A stretch of 55,167 nucleotides of DNA from DATCJU01 sp036562635. Lineage in GTDB: Bacteria > Actinomycetota > Actinomycetes > Mycobacteriales > Pseudonocardiaceae. Location: NCBI GenBank assembly GCA_036562635.1, contig DATCJU010000035.1, positions 1 to 55,167 of the forward strand, given 5' to 3'. A program made the position numbers and the translations under genes. The notes below the pieces were generated by a model. That model was given only the letters and a program-made list of their open reading frames with translations, ran no database searches and had not been told where the DNA came from. Every line of letters begins with the position of its first letter. Position 1 is the stretch's first letter. Shown here in pieces: positions 1-9,429 of the stretch.

Positions 1-682
1 CCACCCCGCCGGCCGCGGGCAGCCGGACCAACTGCCAACCGTCGGCGGCCGCGTGGGCGAGGCGCGCAGCCAGCCGCATCGTCGGCACCTCGACCACGCC
101 CCGGGGGGTGTGGAACGGCTCGGGGGCTGTGGCGTGCTCGACGAACGGGTGGTACCAGCCGGTCTTCAGGTACAGCGCGGTGACCAGGGCCCCGGTCGTG
201 TCCTGGTGCACGTCGCCGTCACCCAGCAGGGTCGGGACGAGCCCCCGCGTGGTGGCCGCCACCTCATCGTTGATCATCGCACGGGCGGCCGCGCTGTCGG
301 TCCGGAACGGCGCCGGGCGCACCTCGCCTCCGGGCCAGCGGGCGAGCTCGGCGCGCCAGTCGTCGCGCACCACCACCCGGTCGGCCACCCACAACGCGTT
401 GACCAGGGCCAGGACCGGGGAAGCGTCCTCGTCGTACCCCGGCTCCAGCTCACCGCCCCGGGTCAGCAGCTCCGCCTGAGGTGCCGGATCGCCGTCCGGG
501 TCACCGGTGAGCAGGCGCAGCAGCTCGGCGCGGGTGCTCCCGCCCGCCCCGGTGGCGAGCAGCCCGAGGGCGCACCCCACCGAGAACGGGGAGAAACAGC
601 TGCCCGTCGTGGGTACGGGGGCGAGGGCACGATGGGCGTCCAGTGCGAACGCCAGGTGACGGGTCAACGTCTCCGCGCACAC
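1..682 (-). CDS. Serpin-family protease inhibitor, C-terminus cut off by window edge
   Basis: The 227 residues visible match the N-terminal half of the serpin fold. An FSPFSVGCALGLL segment followed by GAGGSTRAEL corresponds to the serpin 'FSPYSISSAL...GA.G.T' block. ALVNALWV, then MINDEVAATTRGLVPTLL, then ALYLKTGWYQPF and EPFHTPRG follow in the serpin order. Serpins are suicide inhibitors of serine or cysteine proteases. The reactive-centre loop that sets specificity lies near the C-terminus, outside the window, so the target and whether the protein inhibits cannot be judged. No signal peptide is seen, so it is probably cytoplasmic. The start chosen is the GTG preceded by GGTGAG at 5 nt, seven bases after the stop of the preceding small ORF, which suggests translational coupling. 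The family assignment is from motif order only. Confidence 0.8.
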   Translation of the reverse strand, partial: MCAETLTRHLAFALDAHRALAPVPTTGSCFSPFSVGCALGLLATGAGGSTRAELLRLLTGDPDGDPAPQAELLTRGGELEPGYDEDASPVLALVNALWVADRVVVRDDWRAELARWPGGEVRPAPFRTDSAAARAMINDEVAATTRGLVPTLLGDGDVHQDTTGALVTALYLKTGWYHPFVEHATAPEPFHTPRGVVEVPTMRLAARLAHAAADGWQLVRLPAAGGV

Positions 683-688
683 CTCGTC

Positions 689-940
689 TCACCGCCGTGC
701 GTCCGGCAGGTGAATCTGGATCGGCGGCTTGGGTGGCAGGCCTGCTCCACCACCGGCGAGCGGACCGGGCTCGGGCCGGCGTGGCTCACGCACCCCGGCT
801 CCGCCCTCGTCGTCTCCCCAGCCGGGAGGTATCCGCCCGGGCGCCCGTCCCGCGGGCACCCGGGAGCGTCGGTGTGCCAGCCGCCGCAACCAGTTCCTGA
901 GCCGTCCCGACCGCTTCTCGACCACCTGCGCCCGTCCCAT
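689..940 (-). CDS. Small hypothetical protein coupled to the serpin gene
   Basis: This 83-residue ORF is in the same frame as the serpin and ends six bases before the serpin start codon. It begins MGRAQVVEKRSGRLRNWLRRL, is basic at the N-terminus and Gly/Pro-rich in the middle, and ends PPKPPIQIHLPDARR. No family is recognised and there is no signal peptide or membrane segment. A weak GGTGG lies about 13 nt upstream of the ATG. Its position makes it the likely first cistron of a two-gene unit with the serpin. Alternatively the stretch is an untranslated leader, since composition alone cannot separate a short coding region from noise at this GC content. Confidence 0.45.
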   Translation of the reverse strand: MGRAQVVEKRSGRLRNWLRRLAHRRSRVPAGRAPGRIPPGWGDDEGGAGVREPRRPEPGPLAGGGAGLPPKPPIQIHLPDARR

Positions 941-1023
941 ACGGCCAGTCTGCCACCGATCACAGCGGGTGGACGTTCACCGTCGGCGAGTACCGATCGG
1001 TGTTCCGGTGCGCGCAGGACCGG

Positions 1024-2298
1024 TCAGTCCCCGGTCACCCACCGCCGGTGCCAGGCGACGGCCTGGACGTCGGTGAGCAGCGCGACCTGGTCGACGACCA
1101 CCCGCAGCCGTTCCCCGTCGCCCGCGGCCCGCTCCCACGCCGGGCGCATGAGCGGGTCGAGCGACTCGGGGGCACGTGCCGCCAGGGCCAGCACCAGCTC
1201 GGTGAGCAGCTCCCGCTGCCGCTTCTGCAGGGCCCGCCGCTCCGGGTCCTGCATCACGTAGCGCAGTGCCGCGGCCTTGAGCACCGCGACCTCGGCCACG
1301 ATCCGTGGTGGTACCACCAGGTCGGCGGCGTACCGGCTCAACGGACGCTCCCCGTGGACCTCCCTGGTGCCGTGCACCGCGGCGCTGGCGAACCGTCCGA
1401 CCAGTTCGCTGGTCAGTCGCTTGACCGCGACCTGTGCGGCCAGGGAGCCGTCGTAGTCGTGCTCGACGAGTTCGGCCACCGCGGGGACGCGCAGCAGCCG
1501 CAGCGCGGCCTCCTCCAGCGCCGCGGCCGGTTCCGCGGAGAAGTGCCGGGCGGCCAGACCGGCCAACACGGCACGCTCCCCCGGATCACGCAGCGCCCGC
1601 AGCGAGATGCGCCCGGCGAGTATCCCGTCCTCGACGTCGTGCACGCAGTAGGCGACGTCGTCGGCCCAGTCCATGACCTGGGCCTCCAGGCAGCGACGCC
1701 CCTCGGGGGCACCGTCCCGCAGCCAGGTGAAGATCTCCAGGTCGTCGGCGTACACACCGAACTTGGCCTCTCCCTCCCGACGGGGCCAGGGGTACTTGGT
1801 GGCCGCGTCCAGCGAGGCCCGGGTGAGGTTGAGCCCGTGGCTGCGTCCGTCGGGGCCGATCACCTTCGGCTCCAGCCGGGTGAGGATGCGCAGGGTCTGG
1901 GCGTTGCCCTCGAAGCCACCGCAGTGCGCGGTCAGCTCGTCCAGCGCCCTCTCCCCGTTGTGCCCGAACGGCGGATGTCCGATGTCGTGGGCGAGGCCGG
2001 CGGTGTCCACCACGTCCGGATCACAGCCCAGACTCTCCCCGATCCCCCGGCTGATCTGCGCCACCTCCAGGGAGTGGGTGAGGCGGGTGCGGGGGACACC
2101 GCTGATCTCGGCGCCCTCCCCGGGCCCGACCACCTGCGTCTTGCCGGCCAGCCGGCGTAGTGCGGCCGAGTGCAGCACCCGGGCCCGGTCCCGGGCGAAC
2201 GGGCTGCGCCGTTCCGCACGGATCCCGGCCGGCACACCCCGTTTGGGGGGCTCGGGCAGGAACCTGGCGGCGTCGTGATCGGTGTAACCGGGCCTCAT
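1024..2298 (-). CDS. dgt: Deoxyguanosinetriphosphate triphosphohydrolase-like protein
   Basis: This HD-superfamily dNTP triphosphohydrolase (424 aa) hydrolyses dNTPs, typically dGTP, to the nucleoside and tripolyphosphate in the cytoplasm. The diagnostic blocks are present: SAALRRLAGKTQVV, RTRLTHSLEVAQISRGI carrying the first metal-ligand His, and TAGLAHDIGHPPFGHNGE carrying the HD pair. The ATG start (MRPGYTDHDAARFL) fits family N-termini better than a GTG nine codons upstream, although neither has a strong ribosome binding site. In Mycobacterium dgt sits near dnaG, which is not visible here. The in vivo nucleotide preference cannot be read from the sequence. Confidence 0.93.
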   Translation of the reverse strand: MRPGYTDHDAARFLPEPPKRGVPAGIRAERRSPFARDRARVLHSAALRRLAGKTQVVGPGEGAEISGVPRTRLTHSLEVAQISRGIGESLGCDPDVVDTAGLAHDIGHPPFGHNGERALDELTAHCGGFEGNAQTLRILTRLEPKVIGPDGRSHGLNLTRASLDAATKYPWPRREGEAKFGVYADDLEIFTWLRDGAPEGRRCLEAQVMDWADDVAYCVHDVEDGILAGRISLRALRDPGERAVLAGLAARHFSAEPAAALEEAALRLLRVPAVAELVEHDYDGSLAAQVAVKRLTSELVGRFASAAVHGTREVHGERPLSRYAADLVVPPRIVAEVAVLKAAALRYVMQDPERRALQKRQRELLTELVLALAARAPESLDPLMRPAWERAAGDGERLRVVVDQVALLTDVQAVAWHRRWVTGD

Positions 2299-2358
2299 CC
2301 CGTCGAGGTTAAGGGCGGGGCCCACCGGGTGCGCCGGTCGAATCCACCGGCAGGACGA

Positions 2359-3021
2359 TCAGCCCAGCCCGCTGTCCACGGCCTGGACCGGGGCGTGGGT
2401 GAGCCGGTAGTGCAGCAGGGCGGCGGTCTCCCGCAGGATGTAGTGGATCTGCGTGCTCCTGGTCTGCACGATCGGCCCCCGACGGGTCGGCGAGGCCCAG
2501 GCCAGCAGCCCGGCGTCCCGGGCCATGGTGCGGCACCGCAGCGAGTGCCAGGGGTCGCTCACGATCACCGCGGTGCGCCAGCCGGCCCGGTGCGCCACCC
2601 GTGCCACCGCCTGCAGGCTGCCGAGCGTGTCGCTGCCTTCCCCCACCGCCACGACGTCGCTCTCGGGCACGCCGTTCTCGACCAGCCACATCCGGCCGGC
2701 CTCCGCCTCGGTGTAGACGTCCCCGGCCCGCCGGCCGCCCACGGTGACCACCCGGTCGACCACTCCCTGCTGGTACAGCCGGTGCGCGTGCTGGAGTCGG
2801 GCCTCCAGCACGTCGGAGGGGGTTCCGCCGTACTGGGCCGCACCGAGCACGACGGCGATGTCGGCGTGGTGACGGTCGTCGGTACGGGCCACCTGCCACA
2901 CCCGGAACGCGGTTCCCCCCACCACCAGAGCGCCGATCAGCAGGGTGCCGAGCAGCACACGGCGACACACACGGAAGAACCAGGACGAGCGGGACGGTAC
3001 GTGCTCGGTCACGCTCTGCAT
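2359..3021 (-). CDS. YdcF/SanA-like DUF218 membrane-anchored protein
   Basis: This 220-residue protein has one N-terminal membrane segment (VLLGTLLIGALVVGGTAF, about residues 23-40) followed by an extracytoplasmic DUF218 domain. The domain starts ADIAVVLGAAQYGGTPS and continues VTVGGRRAGDVYTEAEAGRMWL, EGSDTLGSL and AVIVSDPWHSLRC, which is the YdcF/ElyC/SanA pattern. Relatives are linked to envelope barrier function and peptidoglycan precursor metabolism, but the enzymatic activity is not settled. The ATG at MQSVTEH was chosen because it places the membrane anchor correctly; upstream in-frame codons lack family character. The gene is divergent from the next gene across about 270 bases. Confidence 0.82.
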   Translation of the reverse strand: MQSVTEHVPSRSSWFFRVCRRVLLGTLLIGALVVGGTAFRVWQVARTDDRHHADIAVVLGAAQYGGTPSDVLEARLQHAHRLYQQGVVDRVVTVGGRRAGDVYTEAEAGRMWLVENGVPESDVVAVGEGSDTLGSLQAVARVAHRAGWRTAVIVSDPWHSLRCRTMARDAGLLAWASPTRRGPIVQTRSTQIHYILRETAALLHYRLTHAPVQAVDSGLG

Positions 3022-3290
3022 CGTCTCAGACGCGTCCCCGGGCCGGGAGAACACCCGGTCGTTTCCGATCCCCCGGCCGAGGGATGGAACGGGCCGAATT
3101 CCGGTATACCCGGCGCAACGGACGAAACCTGAAGGTGTGGCACCGGTGACTGCCGGGGTGATCCTGGTCCGTCGACCCCTCCCCGCCCCGACGGGACCCG
3201 AGGCCGCCGAGTTGTCCACATCCGGGCCGGCCGTCCACAAGTCGATCTTCGCCGGTGGTCGGCGGGACATCGGCCGGTCACCGTGGGGGC

Positions 3291-4280
3291 ATGCCGACAC
3301 CGAGCCGAGTTCGACCCGAGCACCTCACCGAGCTGTTCCCCGAGCACGTGGCACACATCTCCGAACTCGTTCGTCTGGGCCTGTCCGGTTCGGGGATCTC
3401 CTACCGCTGCCGCCCCGGAGGCCCGTGGCAGCGTCTGTTCCCGGGCGTGGTGTTGATGTCCGACGCCCCACCCACCCGGGACCAACTGGTGCACGGGGCA
3501 CTCCGCTACGGCGGCTACCGGGGACTGCCGACCCGATCCCGTGGCCCCTGCGGTACCTCCGCATCGGCCGAGGTACGGCTCACCGGGTTGGACGCGGTGC
3601 GCTGGCACGGACTGGACGCGGTGCGCACCACCGGCCCGGTCCAGCTGCTCGTCCCGCACCACCGCCAGGTGGCCGGCACCCCGCGGGTGACGGTGGAGCG
3701 GACCCGGCGCCTGCCACCCCTGCCCCACGGCACCGGTCCACCGGTGGCACCGGCCGCCCGGGCCGCCCTGGACGCCGCTCGGCGTCTGCGCGACGTCGGC
3801 GCGGTACGTGCCCTGCTGACCGCGGTGGTGCGTTGCGGACTGGCCACCCCAGGGGCGCTGCGTGCCGAACTGGGGTCGGGCAGTCGACGAGGCAGCGCGG
3901 TCCCCCGTCAGGTGATCGACGAACTGGCCGACGGTCCCCACACCACCGCACTCGCCCTGGCGCGCCGTCTTCTCGCCGCCAGTCGGCTGCCCGTTCCCCG
4001 GTGGAACGCCCCGGTCCCCACCGGCGGCGGACTGCTCGCCCTCGCCGACGCGTGGTGGCCCGAGGTGGGATTGGCCTGGCAGATCGACACGACCCGCCGC
4101 CACGGGGCATCGGGCTCACCGCCCAACGGACGGGCGGAGCCGGCCTGCCCGGAGGTGCTGTTCCTGCGCACTCCTGTCGAACAGCTCTGGCGTCGACCGG
4201 ACCTGGTGCTCCACGAGTTGTGTGCGGCCTACCGGGAGGCGGCGTACCGCTCCTGGCTCACTCCGGCCGGAGCCCGGTGA
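3291..4280 (+). CDS. AbiEi/DUF559-like actinobacterial protein
   Basis: This 329-residue protein follows the layout of the common actinobacterial proteins annotated as type IV toxin-antitoxin AbiEi-family or DUF559. An N-terminal winged-helix-like part runs HISELVRLGLSGSGISYRC, GGPWQRLFPGVVLMSDAPPT. A middle block (LDAVRWHGLDAVR, VQLLVPHHRQ, VTVERTRRLPPLP) follows. The C-terminal nuclease-fold-like part contains PEVGLAWQIDT. The catalytic residues of an endonuclease are not clearly present, so it may be a degenerate member. No adjacent AbiEii-type toxin is seen, so a toxin-antitoxin role is unsupported here. The ATG has GGGGG at 6 nt. It converges on glyS across a strong terminator. Confidence 0.6.
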   Translation: MPTPSRVRPEHLTELFPEHVAHISELVRLGLSGSGISYRCRPGGPWQRLFPGVVLMSDAPPTRDQLVHGALRYGGYRGLPTRSRGPCGTSASAEVRLTGLDAVRWHGLDAVRTTGPVQLLVPHHRQVAGTPRVTVERTRRLPPLPHGTGPPVAPAARAALDAARRLRDVGAVRALLTAVVRCGLATPGALRAELGSGSRRGSAVPRQVIDELADGPHTTALALARRLLAASRLPVPRWNAPVPTGGGLLALADAWWPEVGLAWQIDTTRRHGASGSPPNGRAEPACPEVLFLRTPVEQLWRRPDLVLHELCAAYREAAYRSWLTPAGAR

Positions 4281-4351
4281 CCGGGTCGGCAGCGGGCGGC
4301 AGGAGAGCCGGACAGGGCACGAGACGAGCGACAGGACGGGCCGACGAACAA

Positions 4352-4398
4352 CGGCGGTGGGGTGTGGGGCGCGGGCAGCACCCCACACCCCACCGCCG
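4352..4398. terminator. Bidirectional intrinsic terminator, perfect 18-bp stem
   Basis: An exact 18-bp inverted repeat (arms 4352-4369 and 4381-4398) with an 11-nt loop lies between the convergent AbiEi-like gene and glyS. It has no U-run, as is usual in high-GC actinomycetes, and probably terminates both transcripts. Confidence 0.85.
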
Positions 4399-4412
4399 AC
4401 GGCAGGTGTGGC

Positions 4413-5798
<1,386 letters not shown>

Positions 5799-6111
5799 GG
5801 GTGCTCCTGAATGCAGGTCGTAGCAGGACTGATGGGGAGAATGCCAAGCGTAGCGGCCCCCCGCCGAACCGCTGAGGTGGGTGCGCTCGATGAGGGGATA
5901 CCCCCGAGTGGGGAAAGACCCTCGTCGGTGGGGATGTCGGGTCCGCCGCGTCGGCACGGGTCCCGCCCCGGCGCTCCTCGGTCTGTGACCGGTCCCACCC
6001 GTTCGTCTCCCCTATGTGGGCCGCGGTAGCCGGTCCCACCCGCCACCCCGGGGAGCCGGTGACCGACCGGCCGCCCCGGACCGGGTGCTCCCGTACGCGG
6101 TCCCATCGTGG
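5799..6111. other. Leader/intergenic region upstream of glyS
   Basis: No gene is supported in these 313 bases. A 13-bp direct repeat CCGGTCCCACCCG occurs at about 5989 and 6031, reading CGGGTGGGACCGG on the glyS strand. A possible -10 TACGCT for glyS lies at 5849-5854 without a clear -35. The repeat recalls part of a T-box core but does not complete one. Confidence 0.4.
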
Positions 6112-6495
6112 TCAGCGGGGTTCGGTGCTGGGGGCTGCCGCCTCGCCGACGCGTACCGAGCCGGCGTCCCGGGCCAGCAGGCTGGGTCGCTCCCGTAGCT
6201 CCCCTCCCTCCGCCGTGCCCAGCACCTCGTAGGCGGCCGGCTCGTCGGCCAACGCCTCGGACAACAGCGGGATCACGTGCTCACGCACCTCGAATGGGGA
6301 GAGAGCCCGGCGGTAGGCGACCACCGAGTCGAACTCGGCCACCAGCATCCACCGCTCGGACTCCTCGGTGGCACGCGCCAACCGAACCCCACGACATCCC
6401 GGCTGGGCGGACAACAGTTCCAGAGCCCGCCTGGCCCGGGCGACGAACGCGTCCACTCCGGACTCCGGGACGGCAAACCGGCACACCAACAGCAC
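6112..6495 (-). CDS. Antibiotic biosynthesis monooxygenase (ABM)-fold protein
   Basis: This 127-residue protein has the dimeric alpha-beta barrel (ABM) character: VLLVCRFAVPESGVDAFVARARRALELLSAQPGCRGVRLARATEESERWMLVAEFDSVVAYRRALS. The segment after the first strand and the 'pgcr...v..e..s.....' spacing are typical. Members are small oxygenases or simple ligand-binding proteins, and the substrate cannot be predicted. The GTG (VLLVCRF) is preferred over an ATG three codons upstream because the GGGAGG ribosome binding site abuts that ATG but sits 9 nt from the GTG. It is divergent from smtB and may share the metal-responsive control region, which is inference. Confidence 0.75.
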   Translation of the reverse strand: MLLVCRFAVPESGVDAFVARARRALELLSAQPGCRGVRLARATEESERWMLVAEFDSVVAYRRALSPFEVREHVIPLLSEALADEPAAYEVLGTAEGGELRERPSLLARDAGSVRVGEAAAPSTEPR

Positions 6496-6694
6496 GTGGA
6501 GCATCCTCCCAGGTGCGTGGCGCCGGGGCGCGGACACCCGTGGTCCGGTGACCGCCATCGGGTGGCCGGACGGACCACCGTGCCCGATCCGCGGCCACCG
6601 CTGTGGATCACCGGGCGCGCCCACCTGCGGACTCTAGGATGGCGTACAGCTGTGCTGCCCGTGGGCGGCGATCCGTCGACGTGCTGGAGATGAC

Positions 6695-7075
6695 ATGCCC
6701 ACTGCAAGGCCCGACGCCGCATCGCAGCGGGGCTCCGTCGAGCACGTGCACTCGGTCGATCGCGACACGTCGCACCCGGCGCCACGGCGGTCGCCCCGGA
6801 CAGTGGCTGCAGCCGGGGAACTGCTCCGGGCGCTGGCCGCACCGGTCCGGATCGAGATCGTGCTCCAGCTCCGCGAGTCCGAGCGCTGTGTGCACGAGCT
6901 GGTCGACGCCCTGGGGGTGGCGCAGCCGCTGATCAGCCAGCACCTGCGGGTGCTCAAGAGCGCCGGCGTGGTGCACGGCGAACGCCACGGACGCGAAGTC
7001 GTCTACCGCCTGGTGGACGAGCACCTGGCACACATCGTCGTCGACGCCGTGGCGCACGTGGAGGAGACGCAGTGA
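6695..7075 (+). CDS. smtB: ArsR/SmtB-family metal-sensing repressor
   Basis: This 126-residue winged-helix repressor carries LLRALAAPVRIEIVLQLRE, the recognition segment VAQPLISQHLRVLKSAGVV, and the wing GERHGREVVYRL. The C-terminal helix keeps the complete alpha5 metal site D-x-H-x10-H-x2-E (DEHLAH...AHVEE), which in SmtB/CzrA-type sensors binds Zn(II) and releases DNA. The gene overlaps zur by four bases (GTGA), the same order as the M. tuberculosis smtB-zur operon, where zinc-loaded SmtB is displaced so that Zur is made. The same logic is inferred here. The first roughly 30 residues are a non-conserved extension, so a later start is possible. Confidence 0.93.
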   Translation: MPTARPDAASQRGSVEHVHSVDRDTSHPAPRRSPRTVAAAGELLRALAAPVRIEIVLQLRESERCVHELVDALGVAQPLISQHLRVLKSAGVVHGERHGREVVYRLVDEHLAHIVVDAVAHVEETQ

Positions 7076-7494
7076 GCACCGAACGTCCCACGACCGTGAT
7101 CCCCGGTCTGCGGGCGACCCGGCAGCGCGCCGCGGTGTCCCGGTTGCTGGACCAGCTCGACGACTTCCGGTCGGCCCAGGAGATCCACGAGGAGCTCCGC
7201 CGCCGGGGCGAGGGCATCGGGCTGACCACGGTCTACCGCACGTTGCAGACCCTGGCCGAGGCCGGTGAGGTGGACGTGCTGCGCACCGACACCGGCGAGG
7301 CGATCTACCGACGGTGCTCCACGCACCACCACCATCACCTGGTGTGCCGGGAGTGCGGCCACACCGTGGAGGTCGAGGGGCCGGCCGTGGAACAGTGGGC
7401 CGAACGGGTCGCCGCCGAACACGGTTTCTCCGCGGTCAGCCACACCGTCGAGATCTTCGGCACCTGCGCGGACTGCACGAGCCGGGAGCGCTAA
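7072..7494 (+). CDS. zur: Fur-family zinc uptake regulator
   Basis: This 140-residue Fur-family repressor has an N-terminal winged helix (RATRQRAAVSRLLDQLDDFRSAQEIHEELRR, GLTTVYRTLQTLAEAGEVDVL), a His-rich hinge STHHHHHLVC, and two structural-zinc CxxC pairs, CREC and CADC. This is the arrangement of actinobacterial Zur/FurB. With Zn(II) bound, Zur represses zinc uptake and zinc-sparing genes. The GTG start overlaps the smtB stop. No canonical AT-rich Zur box (TGAAAA...TTTTCA type) is visible near this gene or the adjacent permease pair. Confidence 0.93.
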   Translation: MSTERPTTVIPGLRATRQRAAVSRLLDQLDDFRSAQEIHEELRRRGEGIGLTTVYRTLQTLAEAGEVDVLRTDTGEAIYRRCSTHHHHHLVCRECGHTVEVEGPAVEQWAERVAAEHGFSAVSHTVEIFGTCADCTSRER

Positions 7495-7507
7495 CCGGCC
7501 CGACAAC

Positions 7508-8266
7508 TCACTCGTAGGGGGTGGCCGGTTCGGGGACCGGCCGGAGGTCCGTCACGTCGAAGGTGGGCACGAACCCGTTGTCCGGGCCGGCCGTGCCCTT
7601 CCGCACGGTCCCGGTGACCTCCAGCCAGGTGTCGGGCGGGAACGCGGCGATCCGCTGCGTCGGACCGTCCAGCCGCACTCGCACCGGGGAGGCGTCGGCG
7701 GCGCAGCATCGGATGGCCATGCGGGCCAGGTAGGTGGTGCCGTCCTCGGCGCGGACGACGAAACCGGTCAGCCGCAGCACCCGCCCGTCCAGTGTCCCGC
7801 GGTCGTCCCAGACGGAGCGCAGGAGCACCTCGCTGATCGGCAGCTCGATCACCTCCCCACCCGGTAGCTCGTCGAACGCCGTCACCGCCCGGGGTTCCCC
7901 GGGGTTGCGCGCCGCCGCCCGGTTGACCGCGTCGGCGCCGAGGGCCGGGGGCTGTACCAGCAGGATCGCCAGCACGACCAACAGCAGGAGCCAGGGACTG
8001 TACGGCTCACGGTGCGGGTGGTCACAACTGCCGGCGGGGTCGGCCGGAGCCCCGCCGCCCACGCGTGCCACGGCTCGCACGCGGTGTGCCACCACCAGGT
8101 CCCGACCGATCGCGACGGCGGCCAGCAACACCATCACCGATCCGGCGCCGACCAGCCAGGGCAACAGCTCGGGCTTGACGTAGCGGGTGTAACTGCCGTT
8201 GAGCGAGATCTTCAGCAGTGCCCCACCGAGCAACACCAGCAGGACGTTCTGCGTCTCACGTCGCAC
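7508..8266 (-). CDS. TIGR03943-family (YcgQ-like) membrane protein
   Basis: This 252-residue protein has two N-terminal membrane helices (VLLVLLGGALLKISL and LLPWLVGAGSVMVLLAAVAIG), a third (SPWLLLLVVLAILLVQPPALGA), and a soluble C-terminal domain. That domain contains VLRLTGFVVRAEDGTTYLARMAIRCCAADASPV and WLEVTGTV, typical of the TIGR03943/YcgQ family. Members are almost always encoded next to a COG0701 permease, as here, and in actinobacteria the pair is often near Zur. A role in metal or metallochaperone-related transport is inferred from that linkage only. The GTG has AGGA just upstream. It lies 65 nt downstream of the permease on the same strand, so they are probably cotranscribed. Confidence 0.83.
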   Translation of the reverse strand: MRRETQNVLLVLLGGALLKISLNGSYTRYVKPELLPWLVGAGSVMVLLAAVAIGRDLVVAHRVRAVARVGGGAPADPAGSCDHPHREPYSPWLLLLVVLAILLVQPPALGADAVNRAAARNPGEPRAVTAFDELPGGEVIELPISEVLLRSVWDDRGTLDGRVLRLTGFVVRAEDGTTYLARMAIRCCAADASPVRVRLDGPTQRIAAFPPDTWLEVTGTVRKGTAGPDNGFVPTFDVTDLRPVPEPATPYE

Positions 8267-8331
8267 GGATCCTGATCCTTCCGGGACGAGGCGACACCAC
8301 GACCCGGCCACGGCACGCGTGACCGGCGCGC

Positions 8332-9351
8332 TCAGCGCACTCCGCCGAACACCAACAGGCCGGACACCACCGCACACCCGATCGCCACGAGCAGTGTCAG
8401 CGGGGCGAACCGCACCGCGAACGACCGCCCGAACACCCCGGACTGCAGCGCGATCAACTTCACGTCCACCACCGGCCCCACGACCAGGAACACCAGCCGT
8501 GGCAACAGGGGCAGCACGGACAGCGAGGCCGCCACGAACGCATCCGCCTCGCTGCACAGGGCCAGCACCACGGCCAACAGCGCCATCACCAACACGCCCA
8601 GCACCACCTGGCCGGCGAGGGAGGCGAGCCAGGTCGGGGGGACCAGCACGTGCAGCACCGCGGCGGTGAGTCCCCCCAGCACCAGGAACCCACCGGCCTC
8701 CACCAGGTCGTGCCGCGCCGTCTCCACCAGCACCACCCAGCGCGGGCCGCCCCGGACCGCCGGGAGTCGACGCAGCGCCCGTTCGGCGATCCACTCGGTG
8801 CGTCCCAGACGCACCCACAGCCACCCCATCACCACGGCGGTGGACAGCGAGCCCAGGAACCGGGCCAGGACCATCCGCGGCTCACCGGGGAAGGCCACCG
8901 CGGTGGACACCAGAACCACCGGATTGACCGCCGGCGCGGCCAGCAGGAACGCCAGTGCGGCCGCGGGTGGGACTCCCTGCTGCATCAACCGCCGCGCCAC
9001 CGGCACCGAGGCACACTCGCACCCCGGCAGCGCCACCCCCGTCACCCCGGCCACGGGGACGGCCGCCACCGGGTTGGTCGGGAGCAGGCGTCGCAGGGCG
9101 GAGGCGGGGACGAACGCGGCGATCACGCCGCTGATCAGCACACCGAGCACCAGGAACGGCATGGCCTGGACGCACACGGCGACGAACACGGTCGCCCCGG
9201 TGCGCACGGCGGGGGTGTCCAGCACACCGTGCAGCTGTTCCTCGAACAGCACCGCCGCCACCAGCAGGCCGCACAGCACGAGCAGCGAGTCGACACGCCT
9301 GCGGTGAGCCTGCCCGGTCTCCGGGTGGGTCCGATCGGTCGCGATGCTCAC
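8332..9351 (-). CDS. COG0701/DUF318 (UPF0718) permease
   Basis: This 339-residue polytopic membrane protein of the YraQ/ArsP_1 permease family has about 8-10 hydrophobic segments. The family's cysteine motif appears as GVALPGCECASVPVARRLMQQGVPPAAALAFLLAAPAVNPVV. A second repeat carries LALCSEADAFVAASL. Known relatives move organoarsenicals, or act with TIGR03943 partners in an undefined metal-linked process. The neighbouring smtB-zur pair favours a zinc-related role, but no operator supports this. The GTG start reads VSIATDRTHPETG. It is followed by the TIGR03943 partner on the same strand. Confidence 0.85.
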   Translation of the reverse strand: MSIATDRTHPETGQAHRRRVDSLLVLCGLLVAAVLFEEQLHGVLDTPAVRTGATVFVAVCVQAMPFLVLGVLISGVIAAFVPASALRRLLPTNPVAAVPVAGVTGVALPGCECASVPVARRLMQQGVPPAAALAFLLAAPAVNPVVLVSTAVAFPGEPRMVLARFLGSLSTAVVMGWLWVRLGRTEWIAERALRRLPAVRGGPRWVVLVETARHDLVEAGGFLVLGGLTAAVLHVLVPPTWLASLAGQVVLGVLVMALLAVVLALCSEADAFVAASLSVLPLLPRLVFLVVGPVVDVKLIALQSGVFGRSFAVRFAPLTLLVAIGCAVVSGLLVFGGVR

Positions 9352-9429
9352 CCGATCATGCTGTCAGCCCCGCCTCCGCCCCGATCCGGTGATCCGCTTC
9401 TCGTCCCGGCCCCGGGGTGGACGCGGTCT

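Noticed and set aside
53..1261. Long open frame on the plus strand opposite serpin and dgt
   Set aside because: Its composition is that of an antisense shadow in high-GC DNA; the minus-strand frames carry clear serpin and HD-domain motifs.
5799..6050. Possible T-box leader for glyS: CGGGTGGGACCGG occurs twice on the glyS strand
   Set aside because: The T-box core (GGTGGNACCGCG) is incomplete, it lies over 200 nt upstream without a recognisable stem I specifier loop, and the element is repeated. It was kept only as a description.
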